DNA of 7,405 bases from NCBI GenBank assembly GCA_002417975.1, contig DIDE01000066.1, forward strand, positions 1 through 7,405, in the 5' to 3' direction. Positions 1 to 5,939 of the stretch are shown here, piece after piece. Position numbers and translations under genes: made by a program. Positions within the stretch are counted from its first letter, which is position 1. Each line of letters opens with the position of its first letter. This DNA is from Eggerthellaceae bacterium UBA5808. Lineage in GTDB: Bacteria > Actinomycetota > Coriobacteriia > Coriobacteriales > Eggerthellaceae. Below the pieces are notes generated by a model. It was not told the DNA's origin. It searched no databases and saw only the letters and a list, made by a program, of their open reading frames with translations.

Positions 1-71
1 GTCTCCCTGCTCGCCCTGCGGCCTGCTCGATCGATGTCGATGAAAGTGGTCGTATCAGCGGATTATTCTGA
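1..71 (+). CDS. fhs: Formate-tetrahydrofolate ligase, C-terminal end only (partial)
   Basis: Only the last 22 codons are in the window, read from position 3 to the TGA at 69-71. The peptide is LPARPAACSIDVDESGR followed by ISGLF. This matches the usual C-terminus of formate-tetrahydrofolate ligases, where a proline/alanine-rich LPxxPAA segment is followed by IDxDxxGxIxGLF and the protein ends. The enzyme makes 10-formyl-THF from formate, THF and ATP in the cytoplasm. The next two genes, fchA and folD, catalyse exactly the following two steps, which strongly supports the call despite the short fragment. The stop codon overlaps an ATG (TGATG, 69-73) that is in frame with fchA, so translational coupling is possible. 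The two other forward frames end at 43 and 87 and look like nothing known. Confidence 0.82.
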   Translation, partial: LPARPAACSIDVDESGRISGLF

Positions 72-90
72 TGGCAGCGAACGATAGACG

Positions 91-114
91 ACCTGTCCCC
101 GCATCGGGACAGGT
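91..114 (+). other. Perfect 9-bp hairpin between fhs and fchA
   Basis: ACCTGTCCC (91-99) pairs without mismatch with GGGACAGGT (106-114) around a 6-base loop, CGCATC. No T-run follows, so it is not a standard Rho-independent terminator. It lies just after the fhs stop and ends 8 bases before the fchA ribosome binding site. An RNA-stability, processing or translation-control role is inference only. Confidence 0.5.
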
Positions 115-122
115 ACGTCATT

Positions 123-129
123 GGGGAGG
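123..129 (+). promoter_or_regulatory. Strong ribosome binding site that decides the fchA start
   Basis: GGGGAGG lies 10 bases before the ATG at 140. The alternative in-frame ATG at 71 has no comparable site. This is the main reason for starting fchA at 140. Confidence 0.65.
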
Positions 130-139
130 CTCATTCCCT

Positions 140-748
140 ATGGATGCATTTATGGAACGTTTAGCAAGCGCAGACCCAACACCTGGTGGAGGTGGAGCGA
201 GCGCTTGCTGTGGCGCACTTGCGGCTGCGCTTGCTTCGATGGTCGGCAATCTTACGGTTGGGAAAAAACGGTATGCCGATGTCGAGGTAGAGATACAAGA
301 GACCATACAGACGCTTGATCAGTTGCGCAAACGTCTTATCGCACTTATCGATGAGGACGCGTGTGCGTTTGAGCCGCTAGCAAAAACGTATCGGATGCCG
401 CATACAACACCCGAAGAGATACAGGTGCGCGATAGCGCTCGACAACATGCACTTGTTGAGGCAACGCGTGTTCCTCTTGCGATTATGGATACGTGTGCGC
501 GTGTTATTGATGCAAGCGATGTGATGGCTCATAAGGGCAGCCGTCTGGCACTTTCTGATGCAGGTGCTGCGGCAGCAATCGCGCGTGGTGCACTTTGCGC
601 TGCATCGTTGAATGTGCGAATCAATGCGGCAGCTATGACGGATAGAGATCAAGCCGATCAAGCGACGGCTCATGCGAATCAGCTCATTGCGGCATCTGAG
701 TCACATGCTGATGAAATATATCGGTATGTACTCGAGGAGGTTCAGTAA
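140..748 (+). CDS. fchA: Methenyltetrahydrofolate cyclohydrolase (FTCD C-terminal/cyclodeaminase family)
   Basis: This 202-residue protein belongs to the formiminotransferase-cyclodeaminase C-terminal family. The N-terminal signature FMERLASADPTPGGGGAS (residues 4-21) and NLTVGKKRY (37-45) are the hallmark of FchA-type proteins, an all-helical cytoplasmic enzyme of about 200-215 residues. It interconverts 10-formyl-THF and 5,10-methenyl-THF. Family relatives include histidine-pathway formiminocyclodeaminases. Placement between fhs and folD makes the cyclohydrolase role much more likely, because that is the missing step between their reactions. Start choice: ATG 140 has a GGGGAGG site and begins at the conserved part. 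An in-frame ATG at 71 overlaps the fhs stop (TGATG) and would add 23 residues that match nothing typical and include the codons of a perfect hairpin. I prefer 140, but 71 through translational coupling cannot be excluded. The stop is 4 bases before folD. Confidence 0.88.
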   Translation: MDAFMERLASADPTPGGGGASACCGALAAALASMVGNLTVGKKRYADVEVEIQETIQTLDQLRKRLIALIDEDACAFEPLAKTYRMPHTTPEEIQVRDSARQHALVEATRVPLAIMDTCARVIDASDVMAHKGSRLALSDAGAAAAIARGALCAASLNVRINAAAMTDRDQADQATAHANQLIAASESHADEIYRYVLEEVQ

Positions 749-752
749 GTAT

Positions 753-1634
753 ATGGCACAGCGACTTGCCGGAAAAGAAGTTGTCACCGATCTTGCTCAT
801 GATTTGCGCGGACGGGTTGAAACGTGCATTCGTGCAGGTGTTCATCCGACGCTAGCGATTGTTCGTCTTGGTGAACGTCCTGATGATATGAGCTATGAGC
901 GAACGGCGACACGCCGCGCCGAAGGCTTAGGCGTGGCTATTAAGCCTTATGTCCTCGATGAATTTGTACCTCAGGCAGCATTGCTCGCAACGATTCAATC
1001 GATTAACTATGATCGAACGGTGCACGGATGTCTCTTATTCCGTCCGCTTCCAACATTTATTGATGAGCGTGCTATCTGTGATGCCCTTGATGCGCGCAAG
1101 GATGTAGATGGTATATCGCTCAGATCTCTTGCATCGGTCTTTACTGATGCTACGCAAGGATATCCGCCTTGCACTGCTGAGGCATGTGTGGTTATGCTTG
1201 ATCATTATCATATTCCCATCGCGGGGAAACATGTCGTCGTTGTTGGCCGAAGCCTTGTTATTGGCAAACCAGTAGCAATGATGCTTTTGCATCGCAATGC
1301 GAGTGTAACGATTTGCCACTCCAAGACGGAAAATCTCGAAGCAATGTGTCGGAGTGCGGATATTGTCATTTGCGCTACAGGTCGTGCACGCGCATTTGAT
1401 CGCGCATATTTCCGACCAGGGCAAACGGTGCTCGATGTTGGCATTAATTTTGATACACAAGGGCATTTGTGCGGGGATGTTGACTACGAAGATGTTGAGC
1501 CTGTCGTAGGAGCGATTACTCCTGTTCCTGGTGGAATTGGCAGCGTTACGACATCGGTCACGATGGAACATACCGTGCATGCGGCGGAGCGCGCAATTGC
1601 GGCGGCAGCAAAAGATTCGAGTAGCCGTCATTAA
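753..1634 (+). CDS. folD: Methylenetetrahydrofolate dehydrogenase, FolD family, probably without cyclohydrolase activity
   Basis: This 293-residue protein has the usual FolD length. It oxidises 5,10-methylene-THF or, here more likely, reduces methenyl-THF with NAD(P)H. Visible signatures are KDVDG (residues 116-120, with the folate-site Asp119), the dinucleotide-binding GRSLVIGKP (165-173), HSKT (189-192) and ITPVPGGIGSVT (255-266). The tyrosine of the active-site helix is kept (Tyr48), but the cyclohydrolase lysine (54 in E. coli, 56 in human) is Ala52. The partner glutamine (98/100) is Phe96. Tyr48, Ala52, Phe96 and Asp119 all align with a constant offset of 2 from E. coli numbering, so the losses are not an alignment slip. 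FchA, encoded 4 bases upstream, can supply the missing activity. The start ATG at 753 follows GAGGAGG (734-740) inside the end of fchA. An open frame continues upstream to an ATG at 672, but that overlaps fchA and lacks family similarity. Confidence 0.93.
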   Translation: MAQRLAGKEVVTDLAHDLRGRVETCIRAGVHPTLAIVRLGERPDDMSYERTATRRAEGLGVAIKPYVLDEFVPQAALLATIQSINYDRTVHGCLLFRPLPTFIDERAICDALDARKDVDGISLRSLASVFTDATQGYPPCTAEACVVMLDHYHIPIAGKHVVVVGRSLVIGKPVAMMLLHRNASVTICHSKTENLEAMCRSADIVICATGRARAFDRAYFRPGQTVLDVGINFDTQGHLCGDVDYEDVEPVVGAITPVPGGIGSVTTSVTMEHTVHAAERAIAAAAKDSSSRH

Positions 1635-1663
1635 CGTTTTACTATCGGTATGACATTGGCAGC

Positions 1664-1760
1664 AATGTGCTGATGATATTGATATGCTGAATCCAGATAG
1701 GATCCAACGCTGATATGCTGTTGGTTTTAATTGATCCCATCCCAATGCTGATATGTTGTT
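1664..1760 (+). repeat. Degenerate direct repeats around a GCTGATATG core
   Basis: Two clear copies, ATCC-AACGCTGATATGCTGTTG (1702-1723) and the related CAATGCTGATATGTTGTT (1743-1760), are about 38 bases apart. Looser copies occur at 1664-1679 (CAATGTGCTGATGATA) and 1680-1690 (TTGATATGCTG). They lie entirely in the gap between folD and tsaE. Four similar units in under 100 bases are more than expected by chance, but their role is unknown. Confidence 0.45.
1704..1728 (+). terminator. Weak Rho-independent terminator candidate after folD
   Basis: CCAAC (1704-1708) pairs with GTTGG (1720-1724). A further GC/GC pairing is possible if one T is bulged. The stem is followed at once by TTTTAATT (1725-1732). 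It lies 70 bases after the folD stop and would end the fhs-fchA-folD transcript. The stem is short, and it overlaps one of the repeat copies, so the call is tentative. Confidence 0.33.
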
Positions 1761-1767
1761 AACGGCA

Positions 1768-1779
1768 ATCAATATTGAT
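1768..1779. promoter_or_regulatory. 12-base perfect palindrome upstream of tsaE
   Basis: ATCAATATTGAT is fully self-complementary and sits about 100 bases before tsaE. A smaller dyad, CGCC-CTATA-GGCG (1805-1817), lies between it and the gene. Either could be a regulator site. I found no convincing -35/-10 pair here, so the role is open. Confidence 0.25.
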
Positions 1780-1876
1780 GTATGGGGATGCCGCTGCGAT
1801 GACTCGCCCTATAGGCGTGTTAATACATCGCTAAAACAGCAATGCAATGCTATCGCGTCGATGAGGTATTACAATA

Positions 1877-2419
1877 GTGCATATCATGGATAGTGAACGC
1901 ACATATATAGCTCATTCTCATTCAGTAGAGGACACACAGCGTCTTGCAGCATCGCTTGTGCGATATGTACAAGCGCAGGATGTTGTTTTGCTTGATGGTG
2001 ATTTAGGCGCGGGCAAAACGCACTTTGTTCAGGGGATTGCCCATGCTATGGGCATTCATGATGAAGTGACGAGTCCTACATTTACGATTCTTCTTTCGTA
2101 TCCCGGGATTGACCATAATGGTGCATCTTTGACGCTGAATCATTTTGACCTCTATCGTTTGGATGATCCGGCCGATCTCGATGATATTGGGTATTGGGAA
2201 ACACTGGAAGGACCCGGTGTATCGTTTATCGAGTGGGGACATAAATTTGCTTCGTGTCTTCCTTTTGACTATCTTGATATTTCTATCGATGTTATAGGCG
2301 AAGATGATCGAGTTTTTACGATCTGTGCATGTGGTGATCGCGCGCGTCGCTTGTTGGCGGCGTGGGCTCAGGATGAGGAGGCTCGGCTTACGCCCAGCAC
2401 CTCGAAGAATGTGAGGTAG
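1877..2419 (+). CDS. tsaE: tRNA threonylcarbamoyladenosine biosynthesis ATPase TsaE
   Basis: This 180-residue P-loop ATPase matches the TsaE (YjeE) family. The Walker A motif GDLGAGKT is at residues 41-48, TSPTF at 65-69, HFDLYRL at 88-94, and FIEWG at 116-120. TsaE binds the TsaB-TsaD complex and its ATP hydrolysis is needed for cycles of t6A formation at A37 of ANN-decoding tRNAs. The next gene encodes TsaB and TsaD, only 6 bases downstream, so the pair is almost certainly co-transcribed. The start chosen is GTG 1877, preceded by GAGG (1863-1866) with 10-base spacing. An in-frame ATG at 1886 would be 19 bases from that site. The protein is slightly longer than typical (about 150), owing to a C-terminal tail after about residue 150 that resembles no known domain. 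Confidence 0.95.
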   Translation: MHIMDSERTYIAHSHSVEDTQRLAASLVRYVQAQDVVLLDGDLGAGKTHFVQGIAHAMGIHDEVTSPTFTILLSYPGIDHNGASLTLNHFDLYRLDDPADLDDIGYWETLEGPGVSFIEWGHKFASCLPFDYLDISIDVIGEDDRVFTICACGDRARRLLAAWAQDEEARLTPSTSKNVR

Positions 2420-2425
2420 CGTCGA

Positions 2426-4807
2426 GTGAACCAGAATTCCACTCGTGATATTGTTGTGTCCTTTGATACAGCGAATGAATATATTGCTCTTGGCATCGGA
2501 ACGCTTGATGCGTCAACGCATACGATTACTTGTCTTGATACCGTCGAAGTTGCGGCACATCGTGCGTCTAATACGAAGTTACTGCCGACACTTGACGCAT
2601 GTTTGAAGCGCAATGCAATTGAACACGATCGAATTGCATGCGTTGTATGTGGACGTGGGCCTGGATCATTTACTGGTGTGCGCATTTGCATTGCGACGGC
2701 AAAAGGTATGGCTTCGGCACTTGAAGTTCCGCTCATCGGTGTATCGACACTTGATGCTATTGCTTGGTATCTTTGGAACAATAATACGCGTGGCCAGGCG
2801 CTTGTTTTGGCTGATGCGATGAGGCATGAAGTCTATCCTGTCTCGTATCGTTTAACCGATGAAGGAATTACGCGTCTTGATACTGATATCGTGCGTGGCG
2901 TACAGGATGAAGCAGATCATCTCGCAGAGGGTTCTTCGCTTATTATCGCGGGGGATGCGCTCAAAAAATATGGAGAATTGTTTGCTCCCTTTGGTACGTT
3001 TGCTCCAGATACATTATGGATGCCTCATGGCGAGGGACTCCTTTTGGCAGCGCAAGCTGCATGGCGTGATGGAACGGCCGATCCATTTGATACGCTGCGT
3101 CATGACCCTGCTTTTCTTCTTCCCATTTATACGCGTTTATCCGATGCAGAAGAACATGAGCGCACACGCCTTGCGCAACCATCGCCGCGCGATTTGCGAT
3201 CCGGAGTTCAACTTCAAGGTACGCACCAGGATGCTTGCGCTGATAGTGAGCAGCTCATTTTCCGGCCATTGAGTGCATCGTCAGGTGATTCTGTTGCTGC
3301 ACTTGAAACGGAACTTATGGGAAGCGATGCGTGGAATCAGCAAATGATCTGCGATGAACTTCCTCGTAAAGATCGTACATGGTGGGCTGCGTATGATGGA
3401 TCGTCGCAACATTTGATTGCCTATGCAGGTGGCTGGATTGTTGATGGCCAGATGCAACTACTTAAAATTGCATGCGTGCCCGCGTGGAGAAGACAAGGAA
3501 TTGCACGTACGCTGTTGGGGCGTATTGCATCCGATGCGCGTGACCTTGGTGCAAGCACTATGACACTTGAGGTGCGCCGATCGAATGAGGGAGCACGTGC
3601 ATTCTACACTGCGCTTGGATGTGAATTCCAGGGGTATCGGCCTGGCTATTATTCTGATGGCGAGGATGCAGCAATTATGTCTGGACCGCTGCCTGTTGAT
3701 GATCACGATGTTGCCGGCATGGAATTGCTCTTTGATTGCGGAGGAGAGCAGGGCGCAGAAGATCCTCATCGACCTCTTGTGCTCGCGATCGAGTCATCAT
3801 GTGACGAAACTGCAGCAGCTATTATCGACGGCGACGGCGATCTACTAAGCGATACGGTTGCTTCACAAATTGATTTTCATGCGCGTTTTGGTGGAGTTGT
3901 TCCAGAGATTGCCAGCCGTAAACATATCGAAGCAATATGTGGCGTTACGCAAGTTTGTCTTGAAAGGGCGGCAGCTCGTCTTAAGCGCTCGTCGCTCCGT
4001 TGGCGCGATCTTGATGCAGTGGCTGTTACGTATACGCCAGGGCTGGTGGGCGCGCTTGTCGTAGGTGTTGCATTTGCTAAGGCAGCTGCATGGGCATGTG
4101 AAATTCCCGTTATTGGCGTAAATCATCTCGAAGGCCATCTGTTTGCGAATAAAATTGCCCAGCCAGGCATTGAGCCGCCGTTAGTTGCGTCGCTCGTGTC
4201 TGGTGGCCATACGATGCTTGTCTATGTCCGTGAGTGGGGATCATACGAAGTGCTCGGATCGACGCTCGATGATGCAGTGGGCGAGGCATTCGACAAGGTG
4301 GCTAAGGCCTTGGGTTTAGGATATCCTGGTGGACCGATCATCAGTCAACTTGCTGCTCAAGGTAATCCTAAGGCGATTCATTTTCCTCGGGCAATGATGC
4401 ATTCGGGTGACTATTCATTCTCTCTTTCTGGTCTTAAGACGGCCGTTATTAGCTACATCCATCAGACCGAGCAAAAGGGCGAAGACCTATGCCTTCCAGA
4501 TATTGCGGCAAGTTTTCAGGCGGCTGTCATTGATGTTCAGGTTTCGAAGGCAGCACATGCGATCGAACAAACGCACGTTAATGAGTTCTGTCTTGGCGGC
4601 GGTGTGGCAGCGAATCCAGCGCTTCGTGCAGCCTATGAGCGTATGTGCAAGAGTCGTGGCGTTCGGCTGACGCTTCCTCCGGTTTCGGCATGTACCGATA
4701 ATGCGGCAATGATTGCACTCGTCGGACTCGATCGCTATCGACAGCAGCGTTATGCTTCTCTTGATCTTGACGCTCAGGCTCATTGTGATTTGTCAGATCC
4801 CTACTAA
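2426..4807 (+). CDS. Three-domain fusion: TsaB - RimI-type acetyltransferase - TsaD
   Basis: This 793-residue protein joins three normally separate proteins. Residues about 8-240 are TsaB, the dimerisation subunit, with the hallmark GRGPGSFTGVRI (76-87). Residues about 277-422 are a GNAT acetyltransferase like RimI, the ribosomal protein S18 alanine N-acetyltransferase. It has the acetyl-CoA loop RRQGIA (355-360), LEVRRSNEGARAFY (381-394; Glu382 and Tyr394 match the proposed catalytic pair) and a terminal YY (408-409). Residues about 450-793 are TsaD, the threonylcarbamoyl transferase, with AIESSCDET (454-462), metal-binding HLEGH (567-571), DDAVGEAFDKVAK (615-627), SGLK (668-671), GGGVAANPALR (724-734) and CTDNA (756-760). 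All key residues are present, so all three parts look active. The linkers (about 241-276 and 423-449) are acidic and low in hydrophobics. Start is GTG 2426, with TGAGG (2412-2416) overlapping the tsaE end. TsaC/Sua5, which makes the threonylcarbamoyl-AMP substrate, is not in the window. Confidence 0.95.
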   Translation: MNQNSTRDIVVSFDTANEYIALGIGTLDASTHTITCLDTVEVAAHRASNTKLLPTLDACLKRNAIEHDRIACVVCGRGPGSFTGVRICIATAKGMASALEVPLIGVSTLDAIAWYLWNNNTRGQALVLADAMRHEVYPVSYRLTDEGITRLDTDIVRGVQDEADHLAEGSSLIIAGDALKKYGELFAPFGTFAPDTLWMPHGEGLLLAAQAAWRDGTADPFDTLRHDPAFLLPIYTRLSDAEEHERTRLAQPSPRDLRSGVQLQGTHQDACADSEQLIFRPLSASSGDSVAALETELMGSDAWNQQMICDELPRKDRTWWAAYDGSSQHLIAYAGGWIVDGQMQLLKIACVPAWRRQGIARTLLGRIASDARDLGASTMTLEVRRSNEGARAFYTALGCEFQGYRPGYYSDGEDAAIMSGPLPVDDHDVAGMELLFDCGGEQGAEDPHRPLVLAIESSCDETAAAIIDGDGDLLSDTVASQIDFHARFGGVVPEIASRKHIEAICGVTQVCLERAAARLKRSSLRWRDLDAVAVTYTPGLVGALVVGVAFAKAAAWACEIPVIGVNHLEGHLFANKIAQPGIEPPLVASLVSGGHTMLVYVREWGSYEVLGSTLDDAVGEAFDKVAKALGLGYPGGPIISQLAAQGNPKAIHFPRAMMHSGDYSFSLSGLKTAVISYIHQTEQKGEDLCLPDIAASFQAAVIDVQVSKAAHAIEQTHVNEFCLGGGVAANPALRAAYERMCKSRGVRLTLPPVSACTDNAAMIALVGLDRYRQQRYASLDLDAQAHCDLSDPY

Positions 4808-4861
4808 AGATTTGATGCGATTGCTAGAGAACGGTACGCTTACGGTATGAGAGAAGTGAAC

Positions 4862-4910
4862 GTCTCCATTTTCTGTTCTGTAGAAGATGGAGGTATACAC
4901 AACGTGTATG
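4862..4910 (+). other. Two adjacent hairpins between the TsaB-RimI-TsaD gene and ubiE
   Basis: The first hairpin pairs CTCCATTTTCT (4864-4874) with AGAAGATGGAG (4882-4892), with one G-T wobble and a 7-base loop. Two more wobble pairs extend it to 4862-4894. The second pairs ATACAC (4895-4900) with GTGTAT (4904-4909) over a 3-base loop and is followed by the pyrimidine-rich GTTCCTCTTTACT. They could terminate the upstream transcript, although there is no clean T-run. The second lies where the -35 region of ubiE should be, so it may instead be an operator. Confidence 0.4.
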
Positions 4911-4937
4911 TTCCTCTTTACTAATTTGTCGTATAAT
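4909..4937 (+). promoter_or_regulatory. Candidate promoter of ubiE
   Basis: A perfect -10 box, TATAAT, is at 4932-4937, 35 bases before the ubiE ATG. The position 17 bases upstream (4909-4914, TGTTCC) is a poor -35, so the promoter may need an activator or be weak. The ribosome binding site AGAGGA (4961-4966) sits 6 bases before the start codon. Confidence 0.5.
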
Positions 4938-4972
4938 GCCTTCCGCATAGAACGCGTGATAGAGGAATCAAT

Positions 4973-5740
4973 ATGGCTGAACAGAACATGGCGATGAATG
5001 CGGCAACGATCGACACGGCGACGGGCTATTCCGCTCCGGCATCGATATCGGATACTCGCGTCCGACGTATTTTTTCGGAAATTGCATCGCAATATGAAAC
5101 TTTTAATCGTCATTCGAGCTTTGGGCGCGATCAGAGTTGGCTCCATAAACTTATTGATCTTGCTCCCATTGATTCGACGACGCGTGTACTCGATGTAGCG
5201 GGTGGCACGGGTGAGGTTACCTTTACGGCATGTGCACGCAAGCGTCCAGCTTCTGTCATGCTGACCGATTGCACACCTGCGATGCTCGAAGTCGCAAAGA
5301 AACGCATTGCTCAAGGCGATGCATGTGACGTACCCGTAGAGACGAAAGTTGTCGATGCTCAGGATATGCCTTTCGAGGATAATTCATTCGACGTAGTGAC
5401 GATGGCTTACGGCATTCGTAATATGCCAGATCGTACAGCAGCGCTTAATGAGATTTGCCGTGTCCTTCGACCAGGTGGTACTGCTTGCATTCTTGAATTT
5501 ACAACGCCGCCTAATCCGATTGTTCGATTGGGTTATCGAGGCTATTTACGGTGGGCTATTCCTGCCTGGGGACAGCATTACACGGGCAAACGTGATGACT
5601 TTGTTTATCTTGCCCAGTCGATTAAGGCATTCCCTCCGCAAGACCAATTTGCACAGATGCTGCTGGATGCTGGTTTTTCCGATGTGAGCTATCACAATAG
5701 TCCGCTTGGTATCACGGCTGTACATACGGCCGTTAAATAG
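4973..5740 (+). CDS. ubiE: Demethylmenaquinone methyltransferase (UbiE/MenG family)
   Basis: This 255-residue class I SAM-dependent methyltransferase carries out the C-methylation of demethylmenaquinone, the last step to menaquinone, at the cytoplasmic face of the membrane. Signatures in order: VRRIFSEIASQYETFNRHSSFG (residues 30-51, written across two motifs: the family's VRxMFxxIAxxYDxxN and SFG), SAM-binding VLDVAGGTGEV (72-82), DAQDMPFEDNSFD (128-140), YGIRNMPD (146-153), RVLRPGG near 165, and the C-terminal GITAVHTAVK (246-255). The usual YD of the N-terminal motif is YE here. The first 25 or so residues are a Thr/Ala-rich extension without family similarity, but the ATG at 4973 has a well-placed AGAGGA site. 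With no ubiquinone genes in view and an actinobacterial setting likely, menaquinone is the expected substrate. It is followed by a 199-base gap, then an amidohydrolase that may also belong to menaquinone synthesis. Confidence 0.93.
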   Translation: MAEQNMAMNAATIDTATGYSAPASISDTRVRRIFSEIASQYETFNRHSSFGRDQSWLHKLIDLAPIDSTTRVLDVAGGTGEVTFTACARKRPASVMLTDCTPAMLEVAKKRIAQGDACDVPVETKVVDAQDMPFEDNSFDVVTMAYGIRNMPDRTAALNEICRVLRPGGTACILEFTTPPNPIVRLGYRGYLRWAIPAWGQHYTGKRDDFVYLAQSIKAFPPQDQFAQMLLDAGFSDVSYHNSPLGITAVHTAVK

Positions 5741-5857
5741 TTTTACCTGCGCCATCGTAAGTATTACTAGGGCATGAGTTTATGTCGTTCAGTAACGCTT
5801 ATCATACAAAGATGCATCCGTAGTAGAATGACATTCGTCGTACGACTGCGTTTACTG

Positions 5858-5877
5858 ACTGTGGAATAGTACACAGT
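5858..5877. promoter_or_regulatory. Operator-like dyad ACTGTG-N8-CACAGT
   Basis: Perfect 6-base half-sites flank an 8-base spacer (5858-5863 and 5872-5877). The centre lies about 40 bases upstream of the extended -10 at 5902-5910, a usual place for an activator or repressor to bind. No regulator gene is in the window to link it to. Confidence 0.35.
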
Positions 5878-5901
5878 GCGTTCTCTGCACGGTCCTGTCA
5901 A

Positions 5902-5910
5902 TGTTAGAAT
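5902..5910 (+). promoter_or_regulatory. Extended -10 promoter element for the amidohydrolase gene
   Basis: TGTTAGAAT fits the extended -10 form TGnTAnAAT and lies 29 bases before the start codon. No recognisable -35 is present at the usual distance, which an extended -10 can tolerate. The ribosome binding site GGAGG (5930-5934) follows, 5 bases before ATG 5940. Confidence 0.45.
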
Positions 5911-5939
5911 GAAACGTACGACATCTATTGGAGGACACC

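Larger units (their letters stand above)
5824..5922 (+). repeat. Duplicated TAGAATGA ... CGTACGAC module upstream of the amidohydrolase
   Basis: TAGAATGA occurs at 5824-5831 and again at 5905-5912. Each is followed by CGTACGAC, at 5839-5846 and 5915-5922. The first CGTACGAC lies inside the perfect 10-base palindrome GTCGTACGAC (5837-5846). TAGAAT resembles a -10 box and CGTACGAC falls where transcription would start, so this could be two promoters under one regulator. The functional reading is inference. Confidence 0.35.

Noticed and set aside
672..752. N-terminal extension of folD from ATG 672
   Set aside because: It overlaps the end of fchA, has no family similarity, and ATG 753 has a GAGGAGG site at a workable distance.
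1653..1668. ACATTG-GCAG-CAATGT hairpin after folD as a terminator
   Set aside because: It is a perfect 6-bp stem, but low in GC and not followed by a T-run. The candidate at 1704-1728 fits better.
1035..1772. Long minus-strand frame of 245 codons opposite folD
   Set aside because: Its product is rich in Cys, His, Arg and Ile with no recognisable motif, and it lies opposite a well-supported gene. It is a shadow of folD's codon pattern.
1870..1875. TACAAT as a -10 box for tsaE
   Set aside because: It sits between the ribosome binding site and the GTG start, so a transcript starting from it would lack that site.
4793..5314. Minus-strand frame of 173 codons across the ubiE promoter and N-terminus
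   Set aside because: Arg/Cys-rich composition, no domain features and no good ribosome binding site. It overlaps the clear ubiE gene and its promoter region.
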